Positions 30,114 through 37,958 of a stretch of DNA of 37,958 nt are shown piece by piece (within the stretch, counting starts at the first letter, position 1; every line of letters begins with the position of its first letter). The stretch lies in contig RFYG01000003.1 of NCBI GenBank assembly GCA_009925685.1, forward strand, positions 1-37,958, read 5' to 3'. The position numbers and the translations under genes were made by a program. The DNA is from Pseudomonadota bacterium (GTDB lineage: Bacteria > Pseudomonadota > Alphaproteobacteria > Rickettsiales > UBA1997). The notes below the pieces were generated by a model that searched no databases, was not told the origin of the DNA, and saw only the letters and a program-made list of their open reading frames with translations.

Positions 30114-30299
30114 TGTATAATGGGTTTAGGATTGTTAATTGGTTATTAAGCAGTGATAAAAATAAAATAATCCCAGTTTCAATGAAATATTAAAACTGTA
30201 AAAATTTTTAAAATATTAAGCTAATAACGAGAATTTTTTTAAGAGAATTTTTTATATTTTATTGACACGAAAAATAAAATGCAATGGCACCATATAAAT

Positions 30300-30995
30300 T
30301 TATTTTGGACTTAAATTATCAGTATTTTTAGCTTTAAATCCTTGAGCAACTAAATAGGTTTCAGATGAATCTTTTCGTGATGAATCGGGTTTAAAATATT
30401 TAACTTTAGTAAAATTTTCTCTAAGTAATTTTAAAACTCCCTCTGAACTACCACCTTGGAAGATTTTTCCTACAAAGCTTCCGTTGTTTTTTAAAATTTT
30501 GTTAGCGAGTTTTAGCGATTGTTCCAATAAATCAATAATTCTTAAATGGTCAGTATTATGGTCACCAGTAGTGTTTGAGGCCATATCGCTTAAAACTAAA
30601 TCGCAATGACCATTTTTATTAAATTTAATTTTTTTTAATTCGTTAATAATTTTCTCGTCGGCATCTTTTTCTAAAAAATCAAGTTGTAAAAAATTAACTC
30701 CCGCAATTGGAGGAATTTCGAGTAAATCAATAGCCACAATGTTTCCCATGCCAACTTTTTCGACGCAATATTGGCTCCATCCACCGGGGGCGCATCCCAA
30801 ATCAACCACAATTTTATTTTTTTTGAATAGATTAAATTTTTTATCAATCTCGATGATTTTGAATGTTGCTCTAGATCTCCAGCCCTCAATTTTTGCTCTT
30901 TCAACAAATGGGTCATTCACTTGGCGTAAAAGCCATTTTTGGGATGATTTTGAAAATTTTTTGCTTTTCTTTAAAGTTTGGAATTTTTGGGGCAT
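30300..30995 (-). CDS. rlmE: 23S rRNA (uridine-2'-O-)-methyltransferase
   Basis: 231 aa; VVDLGCAPGGWSQY, DLVLSDMASNTTGDHNTDHLR, FVGKIFQGG. Confidence 0.95.
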   Translation of the reverse strand: MPQKFQTLKKSKKFSKSSQKWLLRQVNDPFVERAKIEGWRSRATFKIIEIDKKFNLFKKNKIVVDLGCAPGGWSQYCVEKVGMGNIVAIDLLEIPPIAGVNFLQLDFLEKDADEKIINELKKIKFNKNGHCDLVLSDMASNTTGDHNTDHLRIIDLLEQSLKLANKILKNNGSFVGKIFQGGSSEGVLKLLRENFTKVKYFKPDSSRKDSSETYLVAQGFKAKNTDNLSPK

Positions 30996-31029
30996 GAGGA
31001 ATATTTGGGATTTAAATTATTTTAAAAAT

Positions 31030-31230
31030 CTAATCTAGTTTACGAGCTTTGTCAATCAACATAATCGCTATGCCGTCAATAATTGGATAAGACAATTTTG
31101 ATTCTAAACTTATTAGTTTTTGATCTTTTGAGTCGTAAACTAATTTAGATTTTGATTGCGGGCATCGTAAAATTTCTAAAATTTTGGGATTAAAATTATT
31201 TTTAGGTGAATTATTGGAATTTTTTATCAT
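31030..31230 (-). CDS. Trm112-like small protein
   Basis: ILEILRCPQSKSKLVYD...LSYPIIDGIAIML; ATG at 31230. Confidence 0.8.
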   Translation of the reverse strand: MIKNSNNSPKNNFNPKILEILRCPQSKSKLVYDSKDQKLISLESKLSYPIIDGIAIMLIDKARKLD

Positions 31231-31339
31231 GGTAAATTTCAATTTATGAACTTGATTTTGTTATTGCTCTCAATAAGCTTAAGGCGCATTAAAATTGCTT
31301 AATCATATTAGTCCTTTTCTTAAATTAAATTAAAAATTT

Positions 31340-31416
31340 CGGGGTGTAGCGCAGCCTGGTAGCGCACAAGGCTGGGGGTCTTGTGGTCGCTGGTTCAAAT
31401 CCAGTCACCCCGACCA
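31340..31416 (+). tRNA. tRNA-Pro(GGG)
   Basis: CGGGGTG/CACCCCG acceptor, D arm GCGC...GCGC, anticodon arm CAAGG-CTGGGGG-TCTTG, T arm GCTGGTTCAAATCCAGT, encoded CCA. Confidence 0.96.
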
Positions 31417-31435
31417 ATATTTTATCATAAAACTT

Positions 31436-32428
31436 ATGACAAACAAAAAAAAATTATCTTTAAAAACTTCAAAAAAAACATTGGGTTCGATAGCTACCAA
31501 ATCCCAAAAAAAATTATTTAATTCATTTGATTTTGTTGCGCAAAAAAATGGTTTTCTTGGTATTGAAGAGAGTTATCTAAATTCACCCCAAGACGCTAAA
31601 GTTGTGGTTGTGCCCTTCGGTCTTGAAAAATCAGTTAGTTACGGTGGTGGAACTAAAAATGGTCCGCAAGCTATTATCAAAGCTTCGCATCAAGCCGAAT
31701 TATTTGATGAAGAATTTTGGTGTGAACCATTCAGGCAATATGGTGTCGCCACAATGAAAGCGCCGAAAATTGATTATAACTCAGTCGCTAAATCTCTTGA
31801 CCAGCTCGAAAATATTACTGAGGCGTTAATTGACGCCGATAAATTCCCGTTAATTCTTGGTGGCGAGCATTCTATAACTGCCGGTTCAATTCGTCCCTTC
31901 GTAAAAAAATATCCTGATTTGGCGATTTTACATTTTGATGCCCACGCTGATTTACGAGATGGCTACGACGGTGAACATTTTTCTCATGCTTCGGCGCTTC
32001 GAAGAGTAATGGATCACCCAATTTCAACGCTAATTTCATGCGGTATTCGCAATATTTCGGCTTCGGAAATTCCTTATCTCGAAAATAATTCAAAGCGCAT
32101 CACTATTCATTTTGCCAAGGATAAGCATGAGTGGGATTATAAAAAAATCGTGGCACCTCTTAAAGGTCGCAATGTTTTTTTAACTTTTGATATTGATGGT
32201 TTTGATTCGGGAATTATGCAAGCTACCGGAACCCCAGAGCCGGGCGGTCTTTTGTGGTATGATGCAATTAATATTATCAAAGAAGCTTCAAAAATTTGTA
32301 ATTTTGTTGGAGCCGATGTTGTTGAGTTGGCGCCGGTTAAAAGCCTTCACTCATGTGATTTTTTGACCGCTAAATTATGCTATAAAATTTTATCTTTTGC
32401 CTTAGCCAAACCCAAAAAAAAATTTTAA
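31436..32428 (+). CDS. speB: agmatinase/arginase-family ureohydrolase
   Basis: 330 aa; LGGEHSIT, HFDAHADLRD, TFDIDGFDSG metal-ligand motifs. Confidence 0.88.
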   Translation: MTNKKKLSLKTSKKTLGSIATKSQKKLFNSFDFVAQKNGFLGIEESYLNSPQDAKVVVVPFGLEKSVSYGGGTKNGPQAIIKASHQAELFDEEFWCEPFRQYGVATMKAPKIDYNSVAKSLDQLENITEALIDADKFPLILGGEHSITAGSIRPFVKKYPDLAILHFDAHADLRDGYDGEHFSHASALRRVMDHPISTLISCGIRNISASEIPYLENNSKRITIHFAKDKHEWDYKKIVAPLKGRNVFLTFDIDGFDSGIMQATGTPEPGGLLWYDAINIIKEASKICNFVGADVVELAPVKSLHSCDFLTAKLCYKILSFALAKPKKKF

Positions 32429-32463
32429 TCCCTAAAAAATTTCAATTAGATCAATAAATTTAA

Positions 32464-33492
32464 GTGTTAATAAAAAAATCTAAATCAGACTTCATAAACG
32501 GTATTAAAATCGAAAAAGGTAAGCGCTACCGGATTAATCTCGATATGGGTAGAATGCACGATTTTACTGATCTGAAAATGCCAATCGAAGTTGTTTCCGG
32601 CAAAAAAGATGGCCCCACCATTTTTATTTGTTCAACTATTCATGGCGACGAAATTAATGGTATCGAAATAGTTAGGACTTTACTCGACTTGATCGATATA
32701 AAAACTATGGCGGGTAAGCTTATTGCCATCCCGATTGTCAATATTTTTGGCTTTAACGACCATTCGCGATATTTGCCAGATCGACGTGATTTAAATCGTT
32801 GTTTTCCGGGTATTAAAAATGGTTCTTTGGCATCGCAACTTGCTTATAAATTTATGCAAGAAATTGTTTTAAAATCAGATTTTGGTATTGATATACATAG
32901 CGGTTCTTTACATCGTATTAATTTTCCACAAATTAGAACTGATATGGAAAATAATGTTGATCTCGAGTTGGCAAAAGTTTTTAACGCGCCGGCCATAGTT
33001 AATTCAAATCTTCGCGATGGCTCTCTTCGAAACGCCGGTTCCCAAGCCAATATTCCAATTATAGTTTATGAAGCTGGTGAAATTTTGAGGTTTGATCAAG
33101 AAGCTGTCAAAATTGGTCTCAGAGGAATTTTTAATGTCATGAAAAAAATCGGCATGATTTCAAAAATTCCATCAAAATTAGAGTTTAAAAACAAAAATCA
33201 AATTTTTTTAGCGCGATCTAGTTCTTGGATTAGAGCTTCTCAAAGTGGAATTTTTTTGGCAAATGTAAAATTGGGTGACAAAATTAAAAAATCCCAAATT
33301 CTTGGTACGATTTCGAATCCTTTTGGCGAAAATAAGTTTGATATTATTGCTGGCGATGACGGGTTAGTTATTGGCCTGACAATGATGCCATTGGTCAATA
33401 AGGGTGACGCTTTGCTTCATTTAGCTTCGTCTAAAAAACTGACAGTCAAAGAAAATTTTACCAATGATTCGCAAAATTTAGTGATGGATTAA
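32464..33492 (+). CDS. succinylglutamate desuccinylase/aspartoacylase (M14-like) family protein
   Basis: 342 aa, GTG start; STIHGDEINGIEIVR, DRRDLNRCFPG, GIDIHSG. Confidence 0.9.
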   Translation: MLIKKSKSDFINGIKIEKGKRYRINLDMGRMHDFTDLKMPIEVVSGKKDGPTIFICSTIHGDEINGIEIVRTLLDLIDIKTMAGKLIAIPIVNIFGFNDHSRYLPDRRDLNRCFPGIKNGSLASQLAYKFMQEIVLKSDFGIDIHSGSLHRINFPQIRTDMENNVDLELAKVFNAPAIVNSNLRDGSLRNAGSQANIPIIVYEAGEILRFDQEAVKIGLRGIFNVMKKIGMISKIPSKLEFKNKNQIFLARSSSWIRASQSGIFLANVKLGDKIKKSQILGTISNPFGENKFDIIAGDDGLVIGLTMMPLVNKGDALLHLASSKKLTVKENFTNDSQNLVMD

Positions 33493-34280
33493 TGGCTGTT
33501 TTTTTGAAGCTCTTGCGCCCTAAAATATTCTCTAGTTTTAATAATTTTAACAAATCTTGAAAAGGCATATAAGTAACTGTAAGTAATGCCGTCGATCCCA
33601 TAAATAAAATAGCGACGTATTATATAAGCTTTTAAAAATGCCATCGATGGCGAAAATAATGCTTTAAAATATGATGGGCATCGACCTTTATTAAAGCTAT
33701 CAAGTGCTTGCATAGATGAGTATGAATTTATTTTATCAATCCAATGTTTAAAATCCCGAAAAGATTGATGAAAAATAATATTTTTTAGTTGAAGAATTTT
33801 AGAATTATTTTTATTCCTAACCACTACAGAATCATGAACTGAGCTATCTTTAAAACCAGCTAAATCTTTGCGGTAAAGTCTGAGTTGATTGTAAAAATAA
33901 GCTAATTTTTTGGGGTGTTTTTCAAAACGAAATTTATTGACGATTTTAACCTTAAAACCGGCGATATTTTCTGCAATTGGTTGATTAAAAGTGGATTTAA
34001 TTTCTTGAGTAAGTTCATGAGAAATTTCTTCATCAGCATCGATGTTTAAAACCCAATTATTTCGACATAAATTTTCGCCAAAAATTTTTTGCAAACCATA
34101 ACCCTTCCACTCGTTAAAAACTACTTTGGCACCACAGGATTCAGCAATTGCAGTGGTTTTATCGCTACTTCCAGAATCGATAACTATAATTTCATCGGCA
34201 ATTTCTTTGCACGCCAAAATTATTGTAGCGATTCGATCTTCTTCATTTTTGGTAATAATAAAAACTGAAATTGGATTCAT
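33489..34280 (-). CDS. family 2 glycosyltransferase (WaaE/KdtX-like)
   Basis: 263 aa; SVFIITKNEEDRI, IVIDSGSSDKT, WVLNIDADEEIS. Confidence 0.88.
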   Translation of the reverse strand: MNPISVFIITKNEEDRIATIILACKEIADEIIVIDSGSSDKTTAIAESCGAKVVFNEWKGYGLQKIFGENLCRNNWVLNIDADEEISHELTQEIKSTFNQPIAENIAGFKVKIVNKFRFEKHPKKLAYFYNQLRLYRKDLAGFKDSSVHDSVVVRNKNNSKILQLKNIIFHQSFRDFKHWIDKINSYSSMQALDSFNKGRCPSYFKALFSPSMAFLKAYIIRRYFIYGIDGITYSYLYAFSRFVKIIKTREYFRAQELQKNSH

Positions 34281-34367
34281 AAATTTGTTGATTTAATTTT
34301 GGGCCAACAATATTCTTCGCGACATCATTTTCAATTTATTTTTCTAATAAATTTCTCATCAAAAATT

Positions 34368-35150
34368 ATGAAAAAACTTGCTAAGAAAAAGCTTATTATT
34401 TTGGCTTCGGTGGTTGCTCTTATTGGTTTTGGGGCTTTAGTTGTAAACAATTATAAAACTAAAACATCTTTTAAATACTCAAACAAAAGTGCCGAAGATC
34501 TCAAGCCCCAACAAAATCCGCAAGATCCGGTTAATAGTGCCATAATTGAAGACGCTAAAGCTCAAGATGAATTGCGAAAAAACAGTGAACTACTCAAAAT
34601 TCTTCCCGAAGATTATGTTATCGGCGATAAAAATGCTCCAGTTATAATGATCGAATACGCCTCTTTGTCGTGTCCGCATTGCGCTACTTTTGTGCGTGAG
34701 TCATATGAAAAGCTCAAGAACGAATATTTTGATTCTGGTAAAGTTGCTTTTATTTTTCGTAATTTTCCACTCAATCACCCAGCCCTTGCTGGAGCCATGC
34801 TTGCTGAGTGTCAAGCTCAAGATAATCCACAAAATTCGGCTGAAAAATATTATAGTGTGATAAAAATTTTGTTTAGAACTCAAGATAGTTGGGCTTTTGA
34901 TCAAAAATTTATCGAAAAACTAGAATCGATTTTTAAACTTGACGGCATGAGTTCAGAAAGATTTAGCGCTTGCGTAAACAACAAATCCTTGCAAGAAAAA
35001 ATTCTTAAACATCGCATGGAAGTTGCTAAGTCCCTCTTCATAAAATCAACGCCAAGTTTTTTTGTTAATGGCGAAGCTTCCGAAGGTTATATTGATTATG
35101 TTACTTTAAAAAAATTGATCGACAAAAAATTAGAAGAATCTAAAAAATAG
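34368..35150 (+). CDS. DsbA-like thiol:disulfide oxidoreductase with N-terminal membrane/signal segment
   Basis: ASLSCPHCATFVRESYEKLKNEY with CPHC active site; ATG at 34368 preferred. Confidence 0.9.
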   Translation: MKKLAKKKLIILASVVALIGFGALVVNNYKTKTSFKYSNKSAEDLKPQQNPQDPVNSAIIEDAKAQDELRKNSELLKILPEDYVIGDKNAPVIMIEYASLSCPHCATFVRESYEKLKNEYFDSGKVAFIFRNFPLNHPALAGAMLAECQAQDNPQNSAEKYYSVIKILFRTQDSWAFDQKFIEKLESIFKLDGMSSERFSACVNNKSLQEKILKHRMEVAKSLFIKSTPSFFVNGEASEGYIDYVTLKKLIDKKLEESKK

Positions 35151-35153
35151 TTA

Positions 35154-35918
35154 ATGTCTGCTAAAATCGAAATCAAAAACCTGCACAAAAATTTTTCTAA
35201 AAAAGAGGTTCTTAGTGGAGTTGACCTAAGTGTTGATAAGTCTAGCTCGTTGGTAATATTGGGGGGTTCTGGCAGTGGTAAATCTGTATTAATCAAAATA
35301 ATTTCTGGTCTTATTGAGCCTAGTTCCGGTTCTATAAATATTGATGGTCAAAATATTTTATCTTTTAATTCAAAACAAAAAGATGAATTGATGCAAAAAA
35401 TTGGGTTTTTATTTCAAGGCGGTGCTCTATTTGATTCTCTTAGTGTCTGGGAAAATGTGGCCTTTCGTCTTATTCACCACCAAAAAATATCAAAGTTTGA
35501 TGCCAAGAAAATTGCTATTTCAAAACTAAATTCGGTTGGATTGAGTCAAAAAACCGCGGATTTATTGCCTTCCGAGCTTTCGGGCGGAATGCAAAAAAGA
35601 GTTTCTTTGGCCAGAGTAATTGCTTCTAATCCAGAAATTATTTTCTTTGATGAACCAACAACCGGACTCGATCCCATCATGGCCGATGTAATAAATGATT
35701 TAATAATTGCTAATTCCAAAGAGCTTGGCGCTACAACGATTACAATCACTCACGATATGCATTCTGCGCGCAAAATTTCCGATAAAATCGCTATGTTGTA
35801 TGAGGGGAAAATCATTTGGTGCGGAGATATAAAAGATCTCGATAATTCGGGTAACCCTTTTGTGGATCAATTCATTAACGGAAGAGCTAAAGGACCAATA
35901 AATTTTCTTCAAAAATAG
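35154..35918 (+). CDS. Mla-type ABC transporter ATP-binding protein (MlaF-like)
   Basis: 254 aa; LGGSGSGKSVLIKIISGLI, GFLFQGGALFDSLSVWENVAF, LSGGMQKRVSLARVI, FFDEPTTGLDPI. Confidence 0.92.
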   Translation: MSAKIEIKNLHKNFSKKEVLSGVDLSVDKSSSLVILGGSGSGKSVLIKIISGLIEPSSGSINIDGQNILSFNSKQKDELMQKIGFLFQGGALFDSLSVWENVAFRLIHHQKISKFDAKKIAISKLNSVGLSQKTADLLPSELSGGMQKRVSLARVIASNPEIIFFDEPTTGLDPIMADVINDLIIANSKELGATTITITHDMHSARKISDKIAMLYEGKIIWCGDIKDLDNSGNPFVDQFINGRAKGPINFLQK

Positions 35919-36022
35919 CAATTTCTCGTTTTTCGGTGAGTTATTTTCTTAAATCCTCTAAAATATTTAGTACGATTTTAATTGTAAAAACCCTAAAATT
36001 ATAATTTTGATTTGAGATTTGA

Positions 36023-36095
36023 GTGGTGCCCGAAAGTGGTGCCCGAAAGTGGTGCCCGAAAGTGGTGCCCGAAAGTGGTGCCCGAAAGTGGTGCC
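36023..36095. repeat. 13-bp tandem repeat (GTGGTGCCCGAAA) x5 plus a partial copy merging into the tRNA-Phe 3' end
   Basis: full copies start at 36023, 36036, 36049, 36062, 36075; partial GTGGTGCC at 36088. Confidence 0.97.
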
Positions 36096-36164
36096 TAGAG
36101 GCGGAATCGAACCACCGACACAAGGATTTTCAGTCCTTTGCTCTACCGACTGAGCTATCTAGGC
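36089..36164 (-). tRNA. tRNA-Phe(GAA)
   Basis: minus strand GCCTAGATAGCTCAGTCGGTAGAGCAAAGGACTGAAAATCCTTGTGTCGGTGGTTCGATTCCGCCTCTAGGCACCA; paired acceptor, D, anticodon and T arms; encoded CCA. Confidence 0.97.
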
Positions 36165-36171
36165 TTAATTA

Positions 36172-36330
36172 TTGAAAACTTTAAGAAAGTTTTCCCCTGA
36201 AGACGTGGGTGAAATTAAAAACCTTAGAGCCAATGGTCTTTCGTATAGAAAGATTGCGGAAAGGTTTAACTGCGCTCACGTAGCCATTTATCAAATCCTT
36301 AAGGGTGGAACCTATCAGGATCTGAGCTAG
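36172..36330 (+). CDS. small phage-type helix-turn-helix protein or truncated HTH domain
   Basis: 52 codons from TTG, below the ORF-track cutoff: MKTLRKFSPEDVGEIKNLRANGLSYRKIAERFNCAHVAIYQILKGGTYQDLS*. Confidence 0.55.
   Translation: MKTLRKFSPEDVGEIKNLRANGLSYRKIAERFNCAHVAIYQILKGGTYQDLS
36174..36194. other. perfect 9-bp inverted repeat at the compositional junction
   Basis: GAAAACTTT-AAG-AAAGTTTTC. Confidence 0.9.
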
Positions 36331-36487
36331 CTATCGATAAACATGTTGGTATTCAGCGTAGGGTTTAGCTGAACCAGGATCTGGAAGATCCGTGGAACAG
36401 TGGGCTTGAGTTTCCTCGGTACCACTGTGGGCCTGGAACTTCCGTCCCATTGAAAAAATTATAGCAACACTTTATCAATCCGGATTA

Positions 36488-36760
36488 TTAAGCTTCCGGA
36501 TTTACCATGACGGGATAATTGTATCCATCGAGCATATTGCCAGCAGAATACATCATTGGGGCCATGGAGCCCATAGCACGGTAAGGATTCACATAACCAT
36601 CTGCAGGTTGCATATCGATACGTGCTGCTTGAATCTCAGGATCGATTGCCCCGCCACCAGCTGCTTTCATAGCCAGCATCGCCCCAGCAGCCTGGGCTTC
36701 TGCTTGTTGCTTACGCTCAGCCGACTTCTTGACGGCCTTTTTAGCTTTAGATTTGTTCAT
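36488..36760 (-). CDS. hypothetical phage-like protein (Ala/Met-rich)
   Basis: 90 aa; lies in the high-GC segment, same strand as the next two ORFs; overlaps the stop of the 36760-37194 ORF by one base. Confidence 0.55.
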   Translation of the reverse strand: MNKSKAKKAVKKSAERKQQAEAQAAGAMLAMKAAGGGAIDPEIQAARIDMQPADGYVNPYRAMGSMAPMMYSAGNMLDGYNYPVMVNPEA

Positions 36761-37194
36761 TAGCGGCGACCTTTTTTCTGAGGCATAGGAGGTTGAATTC
36801 CTAACGGAAGGGGCGGGACGAGCGGCATTGCCCGCATCACCATGTATTGCTCATTGGTGAACGCTAAGTTTTGCGCATTCTCAGCAGCTTTTTGGAACTG
36901 CGGAGCAAGCAAACCATTTCGAGGAAGTGGGGATCCGGGCAGGTTCAATTTGAGGTACGCCGAATCAAGATCCTGGGGCATTTTGGGTTGCGGCGCGTTT
37001 GGATCACCAATAACCGGAGCAGTCGCTGCGCGAATCGCAGCATACTCATCCATATTCCCAGATTGAAGTTGACGGGCAGTATCCCCCGCACCAAACATCA
37101 CAAGTCCGGGAGCGCCAATAGGACCACCAGCAGTCCCGAAATTAGCGAGAAACTGAGCGGCTCTATCCCCAGCACTTGCTTTTTTTGATGCCAT
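36760..37194 (-). CDS. hypothetical phage-like protein
   Basis: 144 aa, Pro/Gln/Met-rich, preceded by an intrinsic terminator. Confidence 0.6.
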   Translation of the reverse strand: MASKKASAGDRAAQFLANFGTAGGPIGAPGLVMFGAGDTARQLQSGNMDEYAAIRAATAPVIGDPNAPQPKMPQDLDSAYLKLNLPGSPLPRNGLLAPQFQKAAENAQNLAFTNEQYMVMRAMPLVPPLPLGIQPPMPQKKGRR

Positions 37195-37211
37195 AACAAA
37201 TCCTTTTTAAA

Positions 37212-37239
37212 TAAAAAGGGGCAGCGTTTGCTACCCCTT
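37212..37239 (-). terminator. rho-independent terminator
   Basis: minus strand AAGGGGTAGC-AAAC-GCTGCCCCTTTTTAT: 10-bp stem with one G-U pair, then U tract. Confidence 0.8.
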
Positions 37240-37275
37240 ATTCTACGTTTAGTTAATTTGTTCAAAAACAGACGA

Positions 37276-37298
37276 ATAATCGGATTTTTTCCGATTAT
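37276..37298 (-). other. hairpin at the stop codon of the last ORF
   Basis: ATAATCGGA-TTTTT-TCCGATTAT, 9-bp perfect stem. Confidence 0.7.
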
Positions 37299-37958
37299 CA
37301 CTCCATAACCAGGAGCTTCTGGCGGAACACTTCAGGATTCTGCTGAGCGGCGTTCAGATAGCGCCAGGCGTTGGAGGGATCGCGCTCGGCCAGGGAGCCG
37401 AAGCTGTTCCAGAAATCGATGGGGTTACCCTGAGCCTGGGGCTGAGGGGGAACCGGCATCTCGGGACGTTGAGGAGCAACGGGACGCTGGAATTGCTGAC
37501 CAACTGCCTGAACCTGCTGGGGAGCGGCGTAACCGATCTCTTCATCGGGAATCGGATAGGGGCCGTTCTCACCGAAGAACTCACAGGTGTAATCAGCAAG
37601 CACGTCTGGATCAGTCAGGATGGTCTCATAAGCTTTGTGCTCATTCGAGAGTTCCTGAAGCAGGTTGACGGCTTCGATCAGCTGGTTGTTGGTGGTGATC
37701 AGAGCATCTTCCAGTTGGCAAGCGTAGTTATTGAGGATCGCCGGAACATCGGGACCGAAATGATCAATAACCTCAAGACTTGCTTCGCTTACCCCGTTTG
37801 CTCGGAGCTGCTGGGGGCTGATTTCCAGCGAAGTTTGGGAAGAGCCGTTGGAGTAAGCCTGGCTGTTGTTGATCCCAGGCATAGAGGTCGGCATCCCCGC
37901 GTTGCTGTACTGGGGAGCCTGCTGGGAAGCGTAGCTGGCCGGGTCGATTTGAGGGCTC
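37298..37958 (-). CDS. phage-like protein, possibly scaffolding/virion-associated; 5' end runs off the window
   Basis: ORF track starts at 37894, but the frame stays open to the window edge (SPQIDPASYASQQAPQYSNAG upstream); Pro/Gln-rich with a helical middle. Confidence 0.6.
   Translation of the reverse strand, partial: SPQIDPASYASQQAPQYSNAGMPTSMPGINNSQAYSNGSSQTSLEISPQQLRANGVSEASLEVIDHFGPDVPAILNNYACQLEDALITTNNQLIEAVNLLQELSNEHKAYETILTDPDVLADYTCEFFGENGPYPIPDEEIGYAAPQQVQAVGQQFQRPVAPQRPEMPVPPQPQAQGNPIDFWNSFGSLAERDPSNAWRYLNAAQQNPEVFRQKLLVME

Noticed and set aside
36023-36087. CRISPR-like short repeat array
   Set aside because: 13-bp units are directly contiguous with no spacers and no cas genes; a tandem repeat, not CRISPR.
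35941-36123. 60-aa minus-strand ORF MCRWFDSASRHHFRAPLSGTTFGHHFRAPLSGTT...
   Set aside because: It is the tRNA-Phe 3' part and the 13-bp tandem repeat read as protein; not a gene.

Overview
The window has two compositionally distinct parts. Positions 1 to about 36,170 are AT-rich, densely coding bacterial chromosome. Gene content and order look alphaproteobacterial (possibly Rickettsiales-like, low confidence): pdhA-pdhB-ftsB-like, dnaG-rpoD, recJ, nth, murC, queA/ubiE, ubiB, pyrB, ABC ATPase, grxD-bolA, TauE-like, pnp-rpsO-truB-atpG-atpA-atpH, rlmE, tRNA-Pro(GGG), agmatinase-like, GT2, DsbA-like, MlaF-like ATPase and tRNA-Phe(GAA). Positions from about 36,195 to 37,958 are much richer in GC, carry short proteins and an HTH of phage style, and may be phage or prophage DNA or an assembly/amplification chimera. 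The items most worth a second look are: (1) a Panacea (DUF4065) gene followed 11 bp later by a multi-TM protein, a candidate toxin-antitoxin or defence pair; (2) a single-chain DUF262+DUF1524 (GmrSD-like) protein between recJ and nth; (3) a sigma-70 factor with a roughly 190-residue lysine-rich, H1-like N-terminal extension; (4) five 13-bp tandem repeats directly after the tRNA-Phe CCA end, each copy itself ending in GGGCACCA; (5) the bacterial/phage-like junction on a perfect inverted repeat 9 bp from the tRNA-Phe 5' end; (6) divergent queA/ubiE start codons interlocked in one CATG. No rRNA, CRISPR array, transposase or integrase was recognised. Product names come from reading motifs in the translations; no database search was run.
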